From assembly GCA_041393535.1 (NCBI GenBank), contig JAWKJY010000009.1, forward strand, positions 124,001-188,000: a DNA stretch of 64,000 bases, in the 5' to 3' direction. Both the position numbers and the translations under genes were made by a program. Source of the DNA: JAWKJY01 sp041393535 (lineage in GTDB: Bacteria > Actinomycetota > Thermoleophilia > Gaiellales > Gaiellaceae). The notes under the pieces were generated by a model. That model searched no databases and was not told the DNA's origin. It saw only the letters and a program-made list of their open reading frames with translations. Shown in pieces: positions 41,679-50,337 of the stretch. Position 1 is the first letter of the stretch; each line of letters begins with the position of its first letter.

Positions 41679-42869
41679 GTGGACGCGTCGCACCCGCTCC
41701 GGGCCGACATCGAGCGGTTCTGGGCCGCCGCGGCGGCCTGCCCCGAGCTCGCCGAGCTGCTCGACGCGCCGGGCTCGCCTCCCGTGGTGCGCTCCGTGCT
41801 GCGCCTGGGCCCGGCCTCGGACTCGCTGCTGTGGCTCTGCACCTCGGTGCAGCGGCCCGCCGAGGGCCCCTACGCGGCCGTGACCGTCCGCTACCGGCCG
41901 GATCGCGATCGCCTGGAGCGCTTCACGCCGGCGACCGATCCCGGCCTGCCGCAGCTCGCCGCGCTCGAGCCCGAGGTCGGCTCGGCCCTCCAGTACGTGC
42001 CGCTGCGCCGGTTCGCCTACCGGGTCGGGGACGGGCGTCCGGGCTCGCCGATCGCGAAGGCGATGCGGCCGGTCGAGCTGGACGAGGCATGGCGGCGGCT
42101 CGAGCTCGTCTGGCGGGCGTCGCGCAGGGCCCGGCCGGGCTTCGCCGTCGCGGAGCCGCTCGGAATCGACCGCGAGCGCGGCGTCTTCTACCAGTCGACG
42201 GTCCCCGGAACGGAGGTCTCGTCGCTCGTCGACGCCGGCAACCTCCACCAGCTGCTCCATCGGGCCGGCGCGGTGCACGGCGAGCTCCAGGCGCTGCCCG
42301 CCTCGGGGCTGCCGCGCTGGTCGCCGGAGCAGCTCGTGCCGGAGATCCGCGCGCACGCGCGCCTCGTCGCGCTGTTCCGGCCCGAGGCGGCCCCGCCCGT
42401 CACGGCGGTGCGGGATCTCCTGCTGGCGAGCGTGCCGCGCGCCTGCGAGCCGGCGTTCTGCCACGGCGACCTCCGCTGCGGGCACCTGCTCGCCCTCGAC
42501 GACGCCTGGTCGGTGATCGACGCCGACGGGTGCCGCCTCGGCGATCCGTGCCAGGACGTGGCGCGCCTGCTCGCCTTCCTCGAGCTCGACGTCCCCTACC
42601 TGCGCGACCGGCTCGCGATCACGGGGGACGACGGCGCGCGCGAGCTCGACCAGGCCGTCGCCGCCTACCTCGACGGGTACCGGTCGACCGGCCGCCGGCT
42701 CGACGACGCCAGGCTGGCCTGGTACCTGCTCGCGCACCAGCTGCACTTCCTCGCACGGCTCTTCAAGCGCGATCGCTACGCGCCGTCGACGCTCGAGCGG
42801 GGCCTCGCCCGGCTCCGCGGGCTCGAGGCGCGGCTGCGGGTGCAGCTCGCCGGAGGGAGGCGCCCGTGA
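41679..42869 (+). CDS. Aminoglycoside-phosphotransferase (APH)-fold protein, kinase-like 1
   Basis: 396 residues from GTG 41679. The catalytic loop reads FCHGDLRCGHLL, with H262 and D264 (catalytic base) but His269 where APH enzymes have the Mg-binding Asn. VIDADGCRLGDPCQD supplies the second metal Asp (D281). The N-lobe is weak but ends PGFAVAEPLGIDRERGVFYQSTVPG. The frame stays open upstream to a CTG at 41613 that overlaps the previous stop (CTGCCTAG), with GAGGAG 10 nt before it. That could be the real start, adding 22 residues. Substrate unknown; it may phosphorylate a sugar or an alcohol in the glycan made by this locus. Confidence 0.72.
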   Translation: MDASHPLRADIERFWAAAAACPELAELLDAPGSPPVVRSVLRLGPASDSLLWLCTSVQRPAEGPYAAVTVRYRPDRDRLERFTPATDPGLPQLAALEPEVGSALQYVPLRRFAYRVGDGRPGSPIAKAMRPVELDEAWRRLELVWRASRRARPGFAVAEPLGIDRERGVFYQSTVPGTEVSSLVDAGNLHQLLHRAGAVHGELQALPASGLPRWSPEQLVPEIRAHARLVALFRPEAAPPVTAVRDLLLASVPRACEPAFCHGDLRCGHLLALDDAWSVIDADGCRLGDPCQDVARLLAFLELDVPYLRDRLAITGDDGARELDQAVAAYLDGYRSTGRRLDDARLAWYLLAHQLHFLARLFKRDRYAPSTLERGLARLRGLEARLRVQLAGGRRP

Positions 42870-44122
42870 GGATCCTCTCGCTCGTCGCCGACATCGGCAT
42901 CCCGATCCTCGGCGGCAAGGGCGCGGCGGTGCACGCCCGGTCGCTGGCGACGGCGCTCGCCCGGGCCGGCCACGAGGTCGCGCTCGCGGCGCCCTCGCTC
43001 GTGCGGGAGCCGTGGGAGCGGCCGGCGCCGCTCGGGCCGCCCGTCCTGCACCTGCCGCCCGCCGCGCACGTGGAGCAGGCCGCGCGCGGCGTGAAGTCGT
43101 TCCGCGAGACGATCGGCGCCGCGACCGCGATCGGCGGCGAGCTGCGCCGCGTGCTCTACAACGAGCAGCTCGTCGACGACCTCCACCGCGTGCTCGAGCG
43201 GCGGCCGCCGGACGTGCTGCTCGAGCGCGCGTCGCTGTTCGGGACCGCCGGCTCCCTCGTCGCGGAGCGGCTCGGCGTGCCGCACGTGGTCGAGCTGAAC
43301 GCGCCGCTCGCCGCGGAGCAGGAGGCGTACCGGGGCGGCTCGCTCGGCGAGCTCGCGGCGGCCGCCGAGCGCTGGACGCTCGGCCGTGCGGACGTGGTGC
43401 TGACGGTGTCGAGCCTGCTCGCACGCCACGCGATCCGCTGCGGCGCCGCGCCCGAGCGCGTCCACGTGCTGCCGAACGGCGTCGACCCGGCCGCGTTCCA
43501 CCCGGGGCCGCGCGACGCGACCCTGCGCCGGCGGCTCGGTCTGGGGGCCGGCCCGCTCGTCGGCTTCGTCGGCGGCCTCAGGCCCTGGCACGGGATCGAG
43601 GCGCTGCCCGGGCTGCTGGCGAGGCTCGCGACCGTGCACCCGTCCGTCAGGCTCGTCGTCGTCGGCGACGGCCCGCTCGCGGGCCAGCTCGCCGGGGAGC
43701 TCGCCGCGCGCGGCCTGACCGGGTGCGCCTCGCTCCTCGGCGCGCTCCCGCACGAGGACGTCGCCGCGGTCGTGCGCGAGCTCGACGTCGCGCTCGCGCC
43801 CTACCCGCGGCCGGAGCACGAGTTCTACTTCTCGCCGCTCAAGCTGTTCGAGTACATGGCCTGCGGCGTGCCGGTGGTCGCCTCGCGGCTGGGCCAGATC
43901 GCCGAGGTCGTGCGCGACGGCGAGACCGGGCTGCTCGTGCCGCCCGGTGACGCGGACGCGCTCGCGACGGCGTGCCGCCGGCTGCTCGACGAGCCGGCCC
44001 TGGCACAACGGCTCGGCGCGGCGGCCGCCGCGGAGGTCGCGCGCCGGTACACGTGGGACGCGAACGCCGCCCGGGTCGGCGAGCTGGCCGCCGGCGCCCG
44101 TGCGGCGAGGGTTGCCGCGTGA
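42866..44122 (+). CDS. Glycosyltransferase family 4 protein (1)
   Basis: 418 residues, GTG at 42866 overlapping the previous stop, with GGAGGGAGG upstream. N-terminal acceptor domain: VRILSLVADIGIPILGGKGAAVHARSLATALARAGHEV (GGK-G loop). Donor domain: VHVLPNGVDPAAFHP, LVGFVGGLRPWHGIEALPGLL, LVVVGDGPLAG, and the E-x7-E site LKLFEYMACGVPVVASRLGQIAEVV with RDGETGLLVPPGD. This is a retaining GT-B enzyme; donor and acceptor unknown. Coupled to the next gene by GTGA. Confidence 0.92.
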   Translation: MRILSLVADIGIPILGGKGAAVHARSLATALARAGHEVALAAPSLVREPWERPAPLGPPVLHLPPAAHVEQAARGVKSFRETIGAATAIGGELRRVLYNEQLVDDLHRVLERRPPDVLLERASLFGTAGSLVAERLGVPHVVELNAPLAAEQEAYRGGSLGELAAAAERWTLGRADVVLTVSSLLARHAIRCGAAPERVHVLPNGVDPAAFHPGPRDATLRRRLGLGAGPLVGFVGGLRPWHGIEALPGLLARLATVHPSVRLVVVGDGPLAGQLAGELAARGLTGCASLLGALPHEDVAAVVRELDVALAPYPRPEHEFYFSPLKLFEYMACGVPVVASRLGQIAEVVRDGETGLLVPPGDADALATACRRLLDEPALAQRLGAAAAAEVARRYTWDANAARVGELAAGARAARVAA

Positions 44123-45177
44123 GGGGCCTGCGCGTCGCGTACGCGCTGCGGGTCTTCCCGAAGCTGTCGGAGACGTTCATCGTCGGCGAGCTCGCGGAGC
44201 TCCGCCGGCGCGGCGCGGAGGTGCTGATCCTCTCGCTCGAGCGCCAGCGGGAGGAGCTGCGCCACGCGACGGTGGCCGCCGCGGGGCTCGACGTGGCGAC
44301 CGAGTACGACCCCGGCCGCTTCGACGAGGCGGTCGCGCGCTTCCGGCCGCACCTCGTGCACGCCCACTTCGCGACCGAGGCGACCGCGGTCGCCCGCGAG
44401 CTCGCTCGCCGGCACGACCTGCCGTACACGTTCACGGCGCACGGCTACGACATCTTCCGCAAGCCGCCCGGTGACTTCGCGGCGCGCGCGGAGGCGGCGT
44501 CGGCGCTCGTGACCGTCTCGGAGGCGAACGCCGAGCACATCGCGCGCACGTTCGCCGTGCCGCGCGGGAAGCTGCACGTGATCCCGTGCGGCATCGATCT
44601 CGACGTCTTCCGCCCGGGCGACGACCCCGACCCGCGTCTCGTCGTCGCGGTCGCGCGGCTCAACCCCGTCAAGCGGCTGGACGTCCTGCTCGACGCCTGC
44701 GCGCTCCTGCGCGATCGCGGCGTCGACTTCCGCTGCGTCGTCGTCGGCGAGGGGCCGAGCCGGCCCGAGCTCGAGGAGCAGCACCGCCGGCTCGGGCTCG
44801 GCGGGCTCGTCGAGCTGCGCGGCGCGGCCGAGCAGGCGGAGGTCGTCCGCTGGTGGCGCCGCGCCGGGGTCGCCGTCCTCTCGAGCGAGCGCGAGGGGAT
44901 GCCCGTCTGCCTGATGGAGGCCGCCGCGTCCGCCGTGCCGGCCGTCGCGCCCCGGGTCGGGGGCATCCCCGAGCTGGTCGTCGACGGCGGGACCGGCCTC
45001 CTCGACCCGGCGCTCGACCCGCGTGCGCTCGCCGACGCGCTCGAGCGGCTCCTGCGCGATCGGGCGCTCGCGGCGCGGCTCGGGCGGGCCGCCCGGGCAC
45101 GCGCGGAGGAGCGGTTCTCCGTCGCCCGCCAGGTGGACGACCTGGGGCGCATCTGGGCGGAGGCGATCCCTGCCTAG
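44119..45177 (+). CDS. Glycosyltransferase family 4 protein (2)
   Basis: 352 residues, GTG at 44119 (GTGA overlap). LRVAYALRVFPKLSETFIVGELAELRRRGAEV is the FPxxSETF opening of colanic-acid/EPS-type GT4 enzymes, followed by HLVHAHFATEATAVA and YTFTAHGYDIFR. Donor site: LHVIPCGIDLDVFRP, AVARLNPVKRLDVLLDAC, CVVVGEGPSRPEL and VLSSEREGMPVCLMEAAASAVPAVAPRVGGIPELV. Likely adds one sugar to a surface or secreted glycoconjugate. The 3' end carries GGAGG, well placed for the next gene. Confidence 0.93.
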   Translation: MRGLRVAYALRVFPKLSETFIVGELAELRRRGAEVLILSLERQREELRHATVAAAGLDVATEYDPGRFDEAVARFRPHLVHAHFATEATAVARELARRHDLPYTFTAHGYDIFRKPPGDFAARAEAASALVTVSEANAEHIARTFAVPRGKLHVIPCGIDLDVFRPGDDPDPRLVVAVARLNPVKRLDVLLDACALLRDRGVDFRCVVVGEGPSRPELEEQHRRLGLGGLVELRGAAEQAEVVRWWRRAGVAVLSSEREGMPVCLMEAAASAVPAVAPRVGGIPELVVDGGTGLLDPALDPRALADALERLLRDRALAARLGRAARARAEERFSVARQVDDLGRIWAEAIPA

Positions 45178-45190
45178 CGCCGCCGTCCTC

Positions 45191-46165
45191 GTGAGCGGCG
45201 TGCCGGTCGCGGACGACCCCGCGCTGCCGACGCTCGCCGCGGCGCTCGACCCCGGGGTCGTCGGCCCGGCGCTCGCCAGCCTGCCCGCGCTCGACGGCGC
45301 GGGGCCGCTCGTCGCGATCCGCGTCGTGCGGCACAAGCCGGGCCGCCGCTGCGTCGTCGCCTACGACCTGGCCGACTACGGCAGGGTCTACGGGAAGCTG
45401 CGGCGGCATCGCTCGGGCGCCTCCGCCTACCGGCTGCTCCAGGCGCTGCGTGCGGCCGGCCTCGACGGCGCGGGGCACGGGATCGCCGTGCCCGAGCCGG
45501 TCGGCCACGTCCGCGAGCTCCGCCTCTGGCTGCAGCGCGAGGCGCCGGGGCGCGAGGCGACGGAGCTGGTCGAGGGGGCGGTCGGCCTGCGCGTGGCCGG
45601 GCGCGTCGCCGAGGCCGCCGACGAGCTGCACCGCGCCGGCGTGCCCGCGTCGCGGCGGCACGGCGTCGCCGACGAGCTCCTGATCCTGCGCGAGCGCCTG
45701 TGCGACGTCGCGGTCGAGGAGCCGTCGCTCGGGCCCCGGCTCGGTCGGCTCTACGTCGCGTGCGAGCGCGCGGGCGCCGGGCTCGTCGGCCATCCCGAGC
45801 GCGGCATCCACCGGGACTTCTACGCCGACCAGGTGCTCGTGGCCGGCGATCGCCTGACCCTCGTGGACTTCGACCTCTACTGCATCGGCGACCCGGCTCT
45901 CGACATCGGGAACTACCTCGGCCACGTGACGGAGCTGGCGCTGCGCCGGACCGGGAGCGCCGCCGCGTACGCCCCGGTCGAGGCCGAGCTGCTCGGGTCG
46001 TTCGCGCGGCGCGCCGGCGGCGACGCCGCCCGGCGCGCCCGGGCCTGGGCCGCGCTGACCGTGGCGCGCCACGTCTTCCTCAGCACGCGCATCGCCGGGC
46101 GCGGCCACACGACGCTGCCGCTGATCGAGCTGGCCGAGCGCCGGCTGGCGGAGGCCGCCGCGTGA
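45191..46165 (+). CDS. APH-fold protein, kinase-like 2
   Basis: 324 residues from GTG 45191. N-lobe strands read LVAIRVVRHKPGRRCVVAYDLADYGRVYGKLRRHRSG. The catalytic loop is GIHRDFYADQVLV, an HRD-x4-Q variant with Gln for the usual Asn. LTLVDFDLYCIGDPALDIGNYLGH holds the second metal Asp. As with the first kinase-like gene, the frame extends upstream to CTG 45170 inside the previous stop (CTGCCTAG), here with GGAGG exactly 6 nt before it; that start would add 7 residues. It overlaps the ABC gene by GTGA. Confidence 0.75.
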   Translation: MSGVPVADDPALPTLAAALDPGVVGPALASLPALDGAGPLVAIRVVRHKPGRRCVVAYDLADYGRVYGKLRRHRSGASAYRLLQALRAAGLDGAGHGIAVPEPVGHVRELRLWLQREAPGREATELVEGAVGLRVAGRVAEAADELHRAGVPASRRHGVADELLILRERLCDVAVEEPSLGPRLGRLYVACERAGAGLVGHPERGIHRDFYADQVLVAGDRLTLVDFDLYCIGDPALDIGNYLGHVTELALRRTGSAAAYAPVEAELLGSFARRAGGDAARRARAWAALTVARHVFLSTRIAGRGHTTLPLIELAERRLAEAAA

Positions 46166-48054
46166 GGACGGTCGCCCGCCTCGTCCGCCAGCAGGTCGCC
46201 GGGATGCGCGCCTCCCTCGGCGTGTTCGCGTTCTTCCGCCGCGACCTGCTGCGCCGCTGGCCGCTCCTGCTCGGCGCGCTCGCCTGCTCGCTCGGCTACG
46301 GGGCCGTGCGCGTCGCGGAGCCCTGGCCGCTGCAGGTGATCTTCGACAACGTGCTCGGGACGCGGCCGTTCGACTCGCCGGTTCCCCTGCTCGGCGGCCT
46401 CGTGGCCGACGACCGGCGCGCGCTGCTCGCCGCCGCCGCCATCGCGCTGCTCGTCTTCGCCGGGCTGCGCGGCGTCCTCTACGCGTGGCAGATCACGCTC
46501 GCGACGCGCGTCGGGCAGGAGGTCGTGCTGCGGCTGCGCAGGCGGCTGTTCCGCCGGATCCAGAAGCTCGGCCTCGACTTCCACGCGCGCTCGAGCACCG
46601 GCGACCTGCTCACGCGCCTCACCTCGGACGTCGACGTCCTGCGCGAGCTGATGGTCGGCGGGATCCTCTCGATCCTCTCCGAGGGGCTCGTGCTCGTGGC
46701 CTTCCTCGCGGTGATGTACGTGATGGAGTGGCGCCTCGCCCTGCTCGCGACGGTCGCGATGCCGGTCGTGTTCGTCCTGATGCTCGTCTACGGCGGCCGC
46801 ATCCGGGCGTCGACGCGCGAGCAGCGCCGGACCGAGAGCGAGCTCGCCGGGCGCGTCGCCGAGGTCCTGAACGGGATCCACCTCGTGCAGCTCTTCGCTC
46901 GCGAGCGCGACGAGGACGAGCGCCTGCGCCGGCTGAACAAGCGGAGCCTGCGCACCGGGATGCAGACGACGCGGCTCGAGGCGCGCGCGAACCGCGCGGT
47001 CGAGGTGTCGGTCGCGTTCGCGACGGCCGCGACGCTGTGGGTGGGCGCGAACCAGGTGATCGCGGGGCGCCTGACGCCCGGCGAGCTGCTGGTCTTCGTC
47101 GCCTACATGCAGACCTTCTACCGGCCGCTCAAGCGGTTGGCGCGGGTGAGCCGGCGTGCGAGCCGCGCGGCGGTGAGCGTCGAGCGGATCGCCGAGGTGC
47201 TCGCGCTGGAGCCCTCGGTCGCCGACGGGCCGCGCGACGCGCCCGCGCTGCGCGGTGCGGTCGAGCTGCGCGGGGTCAGCCACGCGTACGTCGAGGGCGT
47301 GCCCGTGCTCGACCAGGTCGACCTCGCGATCGCGCCCGGGCAGATGGTCGCGCTGGTCGGGCCGACCGGGGCCGGGAAGAGCACGATCCTCGGGCTCGTG
47401 CCGCGGCTGCACGACCCGGCGGCCGGCGCCGTGCTCGTCGACGGCCTCGACGTCCGCGACCTGACGCTCCGCTCGCTGCGCGAGCAGATCGCCGTCGTGC
47501 CCCAGGACGGGGTGCTGTTCGGCGGCACGATCCGCGACAACATCGCCTACGGGAGGCCCGACGCGAGCGAGGACGAGCTCGTCGCGGCCGCGCAGGCGGC
47601 GCTGGTCGACGAGTTCGTCTCGCGCCTGCCCGACGGCTACGACACCGTGGTCGGGGAGCGCGGCGTGACCCTCTCGGGCGGCCAGCGGCAGCGCCTCGCG
47701 ATCGCCCGGGCGCTCGTCAAGGACGCGCCGATCGTCCTCCTCGACGAGCCGACGACCGGCCTCGACGCCGGCTCGGAGGCGCTCGTGCTGGAGGCGCTCG
47801 AGCGGCTCCTCGACGGTCGCACGTCGCTCGTGATCGCCCACCGGCTCCGGACGATCGAGCGGGCGGACCGGATCGCCGTGGTCGAGCGCGGCAGGATCGT
47901 CCAGGTAGGGACGCACGACTACCTGGCGGGCCGCGGCGGGCCCTACGCGGAGCTCCTGCGCCAGCAGTTCGGCGTCGCGCCCTCCACGCCGCCGGCGCCC
48001 GCCCCGGTCCGCCGGCCGGTCCCGGCGATGCTGCAGGTCCTGCTCGGGCTCTGA
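46162..48054 (+). CDS. ABC exporter, fused membrane and ATPase domains
   Basis: 630 residues, GTG at 46162. Six membrane helices lie in the first 330 residues (starting WPLLLGALACSLGYGAVRV), with the coupling-loop sequence LDFHARSSTGDLLTRLTSDVDVLRELM typical of MsbA/LmrA-type exporters. The ATPase has Walker A GPTGAGKS at 400-407, signature LSGGQ at 504-508, Walker B with D528-E529 (LLDEPTTGLD) and H-switch IAHRLRT. It probably exports the glycosylated product of the five genes before it. The last 25 residues are Pro-rich. It ends 2 bp before the opposing isochorismatase gene. Confidence 0.93.
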   Translation: MRTVARLVRQQVAGMRASLGVFAFFRRDLLRRWPLLLGALACSLGYGAVRVAEPWPLQVIFDNVLGTRPFDSPVPLLGGLVADDRRALLAAAAIALLVFAGLRGVLYAWQITLATRVGQEVVLRLRRRLFRRIQKLGLDFHARSSTGDLLTRLTSDVDVLRELMVGGILSILSEGLVLVAFLAVMYVMEWRLALLATVAMPVVFVLMLVYGGRIRASTREQRRTESELAGRVAEVLNGIHLVQLFARERDEDERLRRLNKRSLRTGMQTTRLEARANRAVEVSVAFATAATLWVGANQVIAGRLTPGELLVFVAYMQTFYRPLKRLARVSRRASRAAVSVERIAEVLALEPSVADGPRDAPALRGAVELRGVSHAYVEGVPVLDQVDLAIAPGQMVALVGPTGAGKSTILGLVPRLHDPAAGAVLVDGLDVRDLTLRSLREQIAVVPQDGVLFGGTIRDNIAYGRPDASEDELVAAAQAALVDEFVSRLPDGYDTVVGERGVTLSGGQRQRLAIARALVKDAPIVLLDEPTTGLDAGSEALVLEALERLLDGRTSLVIAHRLRTIERADRIAVVERGRIVQVGTHDYLAGRGGPYAELLRQQFGVAPSTPPAPAPVRRPVPAMLQVLLGL

Positions 48055-48056
48055 CG

Positions 48057-48689
48057 TCAGGCCGCGCGGCCGGCCAGCTCGGCGCAGGCCTCGTCGAGCG
48101 AGACCACGTCCGCGTACTTCTGCTCTAGGTCGAAGAGCGACTGGTCGTGCGCGGCCAGGGACCGGTCGCCCACGGCCTCGCGGACGACGATCGGCACGAA
48201 GCCGTACTGGACGGCGTCGACCGCGGTCGCGCGGACGCAGCCGCTCGTCGTCGCGCCGACGAGGACGACCGTGTCGATCCGGGCGGCGTTCAGCCGCGAG
48301 ACGAGGTCGGTGCCGAAGAACGCGCTCGCGTACTTCTTCTCCACGATCGGCTCGCCCGGCCGGCGCTCGAGCCTCGGGTCGAGCTCGGTCGCGCCCGCGT
48401 CGCGCAGGAGCGAGAGGAGCCCCGCCTGCTTGCGCGCCCACACGCCGGCGTCGGCCATCCCCTCGTCGTAGGCGATGCTCGTGAACAGCACCGGGACGCC
48501 GGCGCCGCGCGCCGCGGCGAGCGCGCCCCGCGTCGCCTCGACGACGTCGTCGAGGTCGGCGCCGAGCGGCAGCTCCGGGTTCGTGAACGCCTGGAGCAGG
48601 TCGACGACGACGAGCGCCGGCCGCTGGCCCCAGCCGAGCCGCAGGCCGAAGCCGCGGGCGCGGAAGCGCTCCGCGTCCTGCTCGCTCAC
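48057..48689 (-). CDS. Isochorismatase-family amidase (N-carbamoylsarcosine amidase/maleamate amidase-like)
   Basis: 210 residues, GTG at 48689 overlapping the previous stop (GTGA). Cys-hydrolase triad: Asp in ALVVVDLLQAFTNPE, Lys in VEKKYASAFFGTDLVSRL, Cys in VLVGATTSGCVRATAVDAVQYGF. The TTSGCVRAT loop is that of true amidases acting on carbamoyl or carboxamide substrates. Last gene of a nine-gene operon. Working after an imidase-like enzyme, it could release ammonia from a linear amide; that is inference. Confidence 0.9.
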   Translation of the reverse strand: MSEQDAERFRARGFGLRLGWGQRPALVVVDLLQAFTNPELPLGADLDDVVEATRGALAAARGAGVPVLFTSIAYDEGMADAGVWARKQAGLLSLLRDAGATELDPRLERRPGEPIVEKKYASAFFGTDLVSRLNAARIDTVVLVGATTSGCVRATAVDAVQYGFVPIVVREAVGDRSLAAHDQSLFDLEQKYADVVSLDEACAELAGRAA

Positions 48690-49585
48690 GCGCCGCCCAT
48701 CGCCGCGACCGCGTCGTCGTAGTAGCGGTCGTCGTACCAGTCGGCGATGTCGTCCGTCGTCGTCAGCCAGACGTCGTCGTGGGAGACGACGTAGTCGAGG
48801 AACCGCTCGAGGTGCCGGTGCCGGAACGGCTGGTTGACGAGGAAGGGGTGGAGGCTGATCGACATGACGCCGCCGCTGCGGCGGGTCGACTCCTCGTGGA
48901 GGACGTCGAACTGGTCGCGCATCGTCTGCTCGAACTCCGACGCGGTCATGCCGTGGCCGAGGAAGCACGGGATGTCGTTCACCTCGATCGAGTACGGCAC
49001 CGAGATCATCCGGTGGCCGGGCACGTCGAGCGGGAACGGCTGGTCGTCGGCCGACCAGTCCATCAGGTAGGTCAGCCCGTGCTCGGCGAGGATCCGCGGC
49101 GTCTCGGCCGTCTCCGAGAGCGCCGGGCCGAGCCAGCCCTTCGGCCGCGTCCCCGTGCCCGCGACGAGCTGCTCCAGCAGGCGGCCGAACGCGGCGCGCT
49201 CCTCGTCGGGCTCCATCCCCGTCCAGAGCCGCGCGTTGTTGAAGCCGTGCGCGCACCAGACCCAGTCGCGCTCGCGGCCGGCCTGGACGATCTGCGGGTA
49301 CTCGGCGCAGACCTCGGAGTTGAGCAGCACGCTCGCGCGCAGCTCCAGGCGGTCGAGGAGGTCGATCATCCGCCAGATGCCGACGCGCGTCCCGTAGTCG
49401 CGCCACCCGTGGTTCAGCGGGTCGACGGGGAGCGAGGCGGTCGGCGGGAAGAGCGCGGTCGACGGGCGGCCGGGCTCGAAGTGCTCGACGTTCAGGGCGA
49501 CGTAGAAGGCCAGCCGCTTCCCGTCGGGCCACTCGATGGGAGGGCGGTCGACGATCGGCCAGTAGCGGTACGGGGGCGTCGGCAT
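48686..49585 (-). CDS. Polysaccharide-deacetylase-fold protein, allantoinase/cyclic-imidase-like
   Basis: 299 residues, ATG at 49585. It lacks the classical chitin-deacetylase DD motif (here ALNVEHFEPG). It keeps the layout of the PuuE/cyclic-imide-hydrolase branch: PIEWPDGKRLAFYVALNVE, HGWRDYGTRVGIWRMIDLLDRL, WVWCAHGFNNARLW, GWLGPALSETAETPRILAEHGL and VMSISLHPFLVNQPFRHRHLERFLDY. Members open cyclic imides, allantoin or related rings. Flanked by an amidase and an aldolase in one operon, so ring opening of a nitrogen heterocycle is a reasonable guess. Confidence 0.82.
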   Translation of the reverse strand: MPTPPYRYWPIVDRPPIEWPDGKRLAFYVALNVEHFEPGRPSTALFPPTASLPVDPLNHGWRDYGTRVGIWRMIDLLDRLELRASVLLNSEVCAEYPQIVQAGRERDWVWCAHGFNNARLWTGMEPDEERAAFGRLLEQLVAGTGTRPKGWLGPALSETAETPRILAEHGLTYLMDWSADDQPFPLDVPGHRMISVPYSIEVNDIPCFLGHGMTASEFEQTMRDQFDVLHEESTRRSGGVMSISLHPFLVNQPFRHRHLERFLDYVVSHDDVWLTTTDDIADWYDDRYYDDAVAAMGGA

Positions 49586-49588
49586 CGC

Positions 49589-50311
49589 TCAGACCTCCGC
49601 GGCGTCGCCGAGCTGGCGCACGAGGTAGTCCCAGACCGAGCGCAGCGCGGCCGGGTGGTAGATGTTCCTGCGCTTCGACAACGACTCCTCGGGCGGCGAC
49701 CAGGTCGGGTAGCCGCCGTGCTGCTTGACGAGCAGCTGCTGCGCGCACGCGCGCTCGAGGATGATCGCCCGCACCGCGGCCGTCTCGACGTCGGGGCCGA
49801 CGGTGACGATCCCGTGGTTGACGAGGAAGAGCGCGTCGTGCTGGCCGATCGCCTCCGCGATCTCGCGGCCGAGCTCGCGCGTCGTGATCAGGTCGGCCGT
49901 TCGCTCGTAGCGCGGCACGTCCGGCGGGACGAACAGGTTCGCCGCGTGCGAGACGGGGAGGAGCTTCTGGCCGGCCGCGGCGAGCGCGACGCCGTGCTCC
50001 GGATGCGAGTGGACGACGCCGCCGACGTCGGGGCGCGCGAGCAGGATCTCCGTGTGGATCGGGTACTCGACGTGCAGCCCGCCCTCGCCGTGCTGCACCT
50101 CGCCGTCCGCGTTCACGAGCAGGACGTCGTCGCGCGTGATCTCCTCGAAGCCCAGCTTGCTCGCCTTCAGCCAGGCGCCGCGTCCGTCCGGGTCGCGGGC
50201 GGACGCGTGCCCCCAGACGAGGTCCGAGTGCCCGTTCTCCCCGAGCACGCGGCAGGCGAGCGCGACGCGCGCGCGCAGCTCCGGGTACGAGGCGTCGGTT
50301 CCGTCGGCCAT
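49589..50311 (-). CDS. Class II aldolase/adducin-family protein
   Basis: 240 residues, ATG at 50311. Zinc ligands: VVHSHPEHGVALAAAG (HxH) and a third histidine in LVNHGIVTVG. HSDLVWGHASARDPDGRGAWLKAS and HVEYPIHTEILLARPDVGG are family blocks. Relatives cleave or decarboxylate hydroxy-acid phosphates or carboxylic acids, including HpcH-unrelated decarboxylases in aromatic pathways. It is 26 bp downstream of the HpaB-type gene. Confidence 0.88.
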   Translation of the reverse strand: MADGTDASYPELRARVALACRVLGENGHSDLVWGHASARDPDGRGAWLKASKLGFEEITRDDVLLVNADGEVQHGEGGLHVEYPIHTEILLARPDVGGVVHSHPEHGVALAAAGQKLLPVSHAANLFVPPDVPRYERTADLITTRELGREIAEAIGQHDALFLVNHGIVTVGPDVETAAVRAIILERACAQQLLVKQHGGYPTWSPPEESLSKRRNIYHPAALRSVWDYLVRQLGDAAEV

Positions 50312-50337
50312 GTCGTCTCCTCCCAGGGTCGGCGCGG

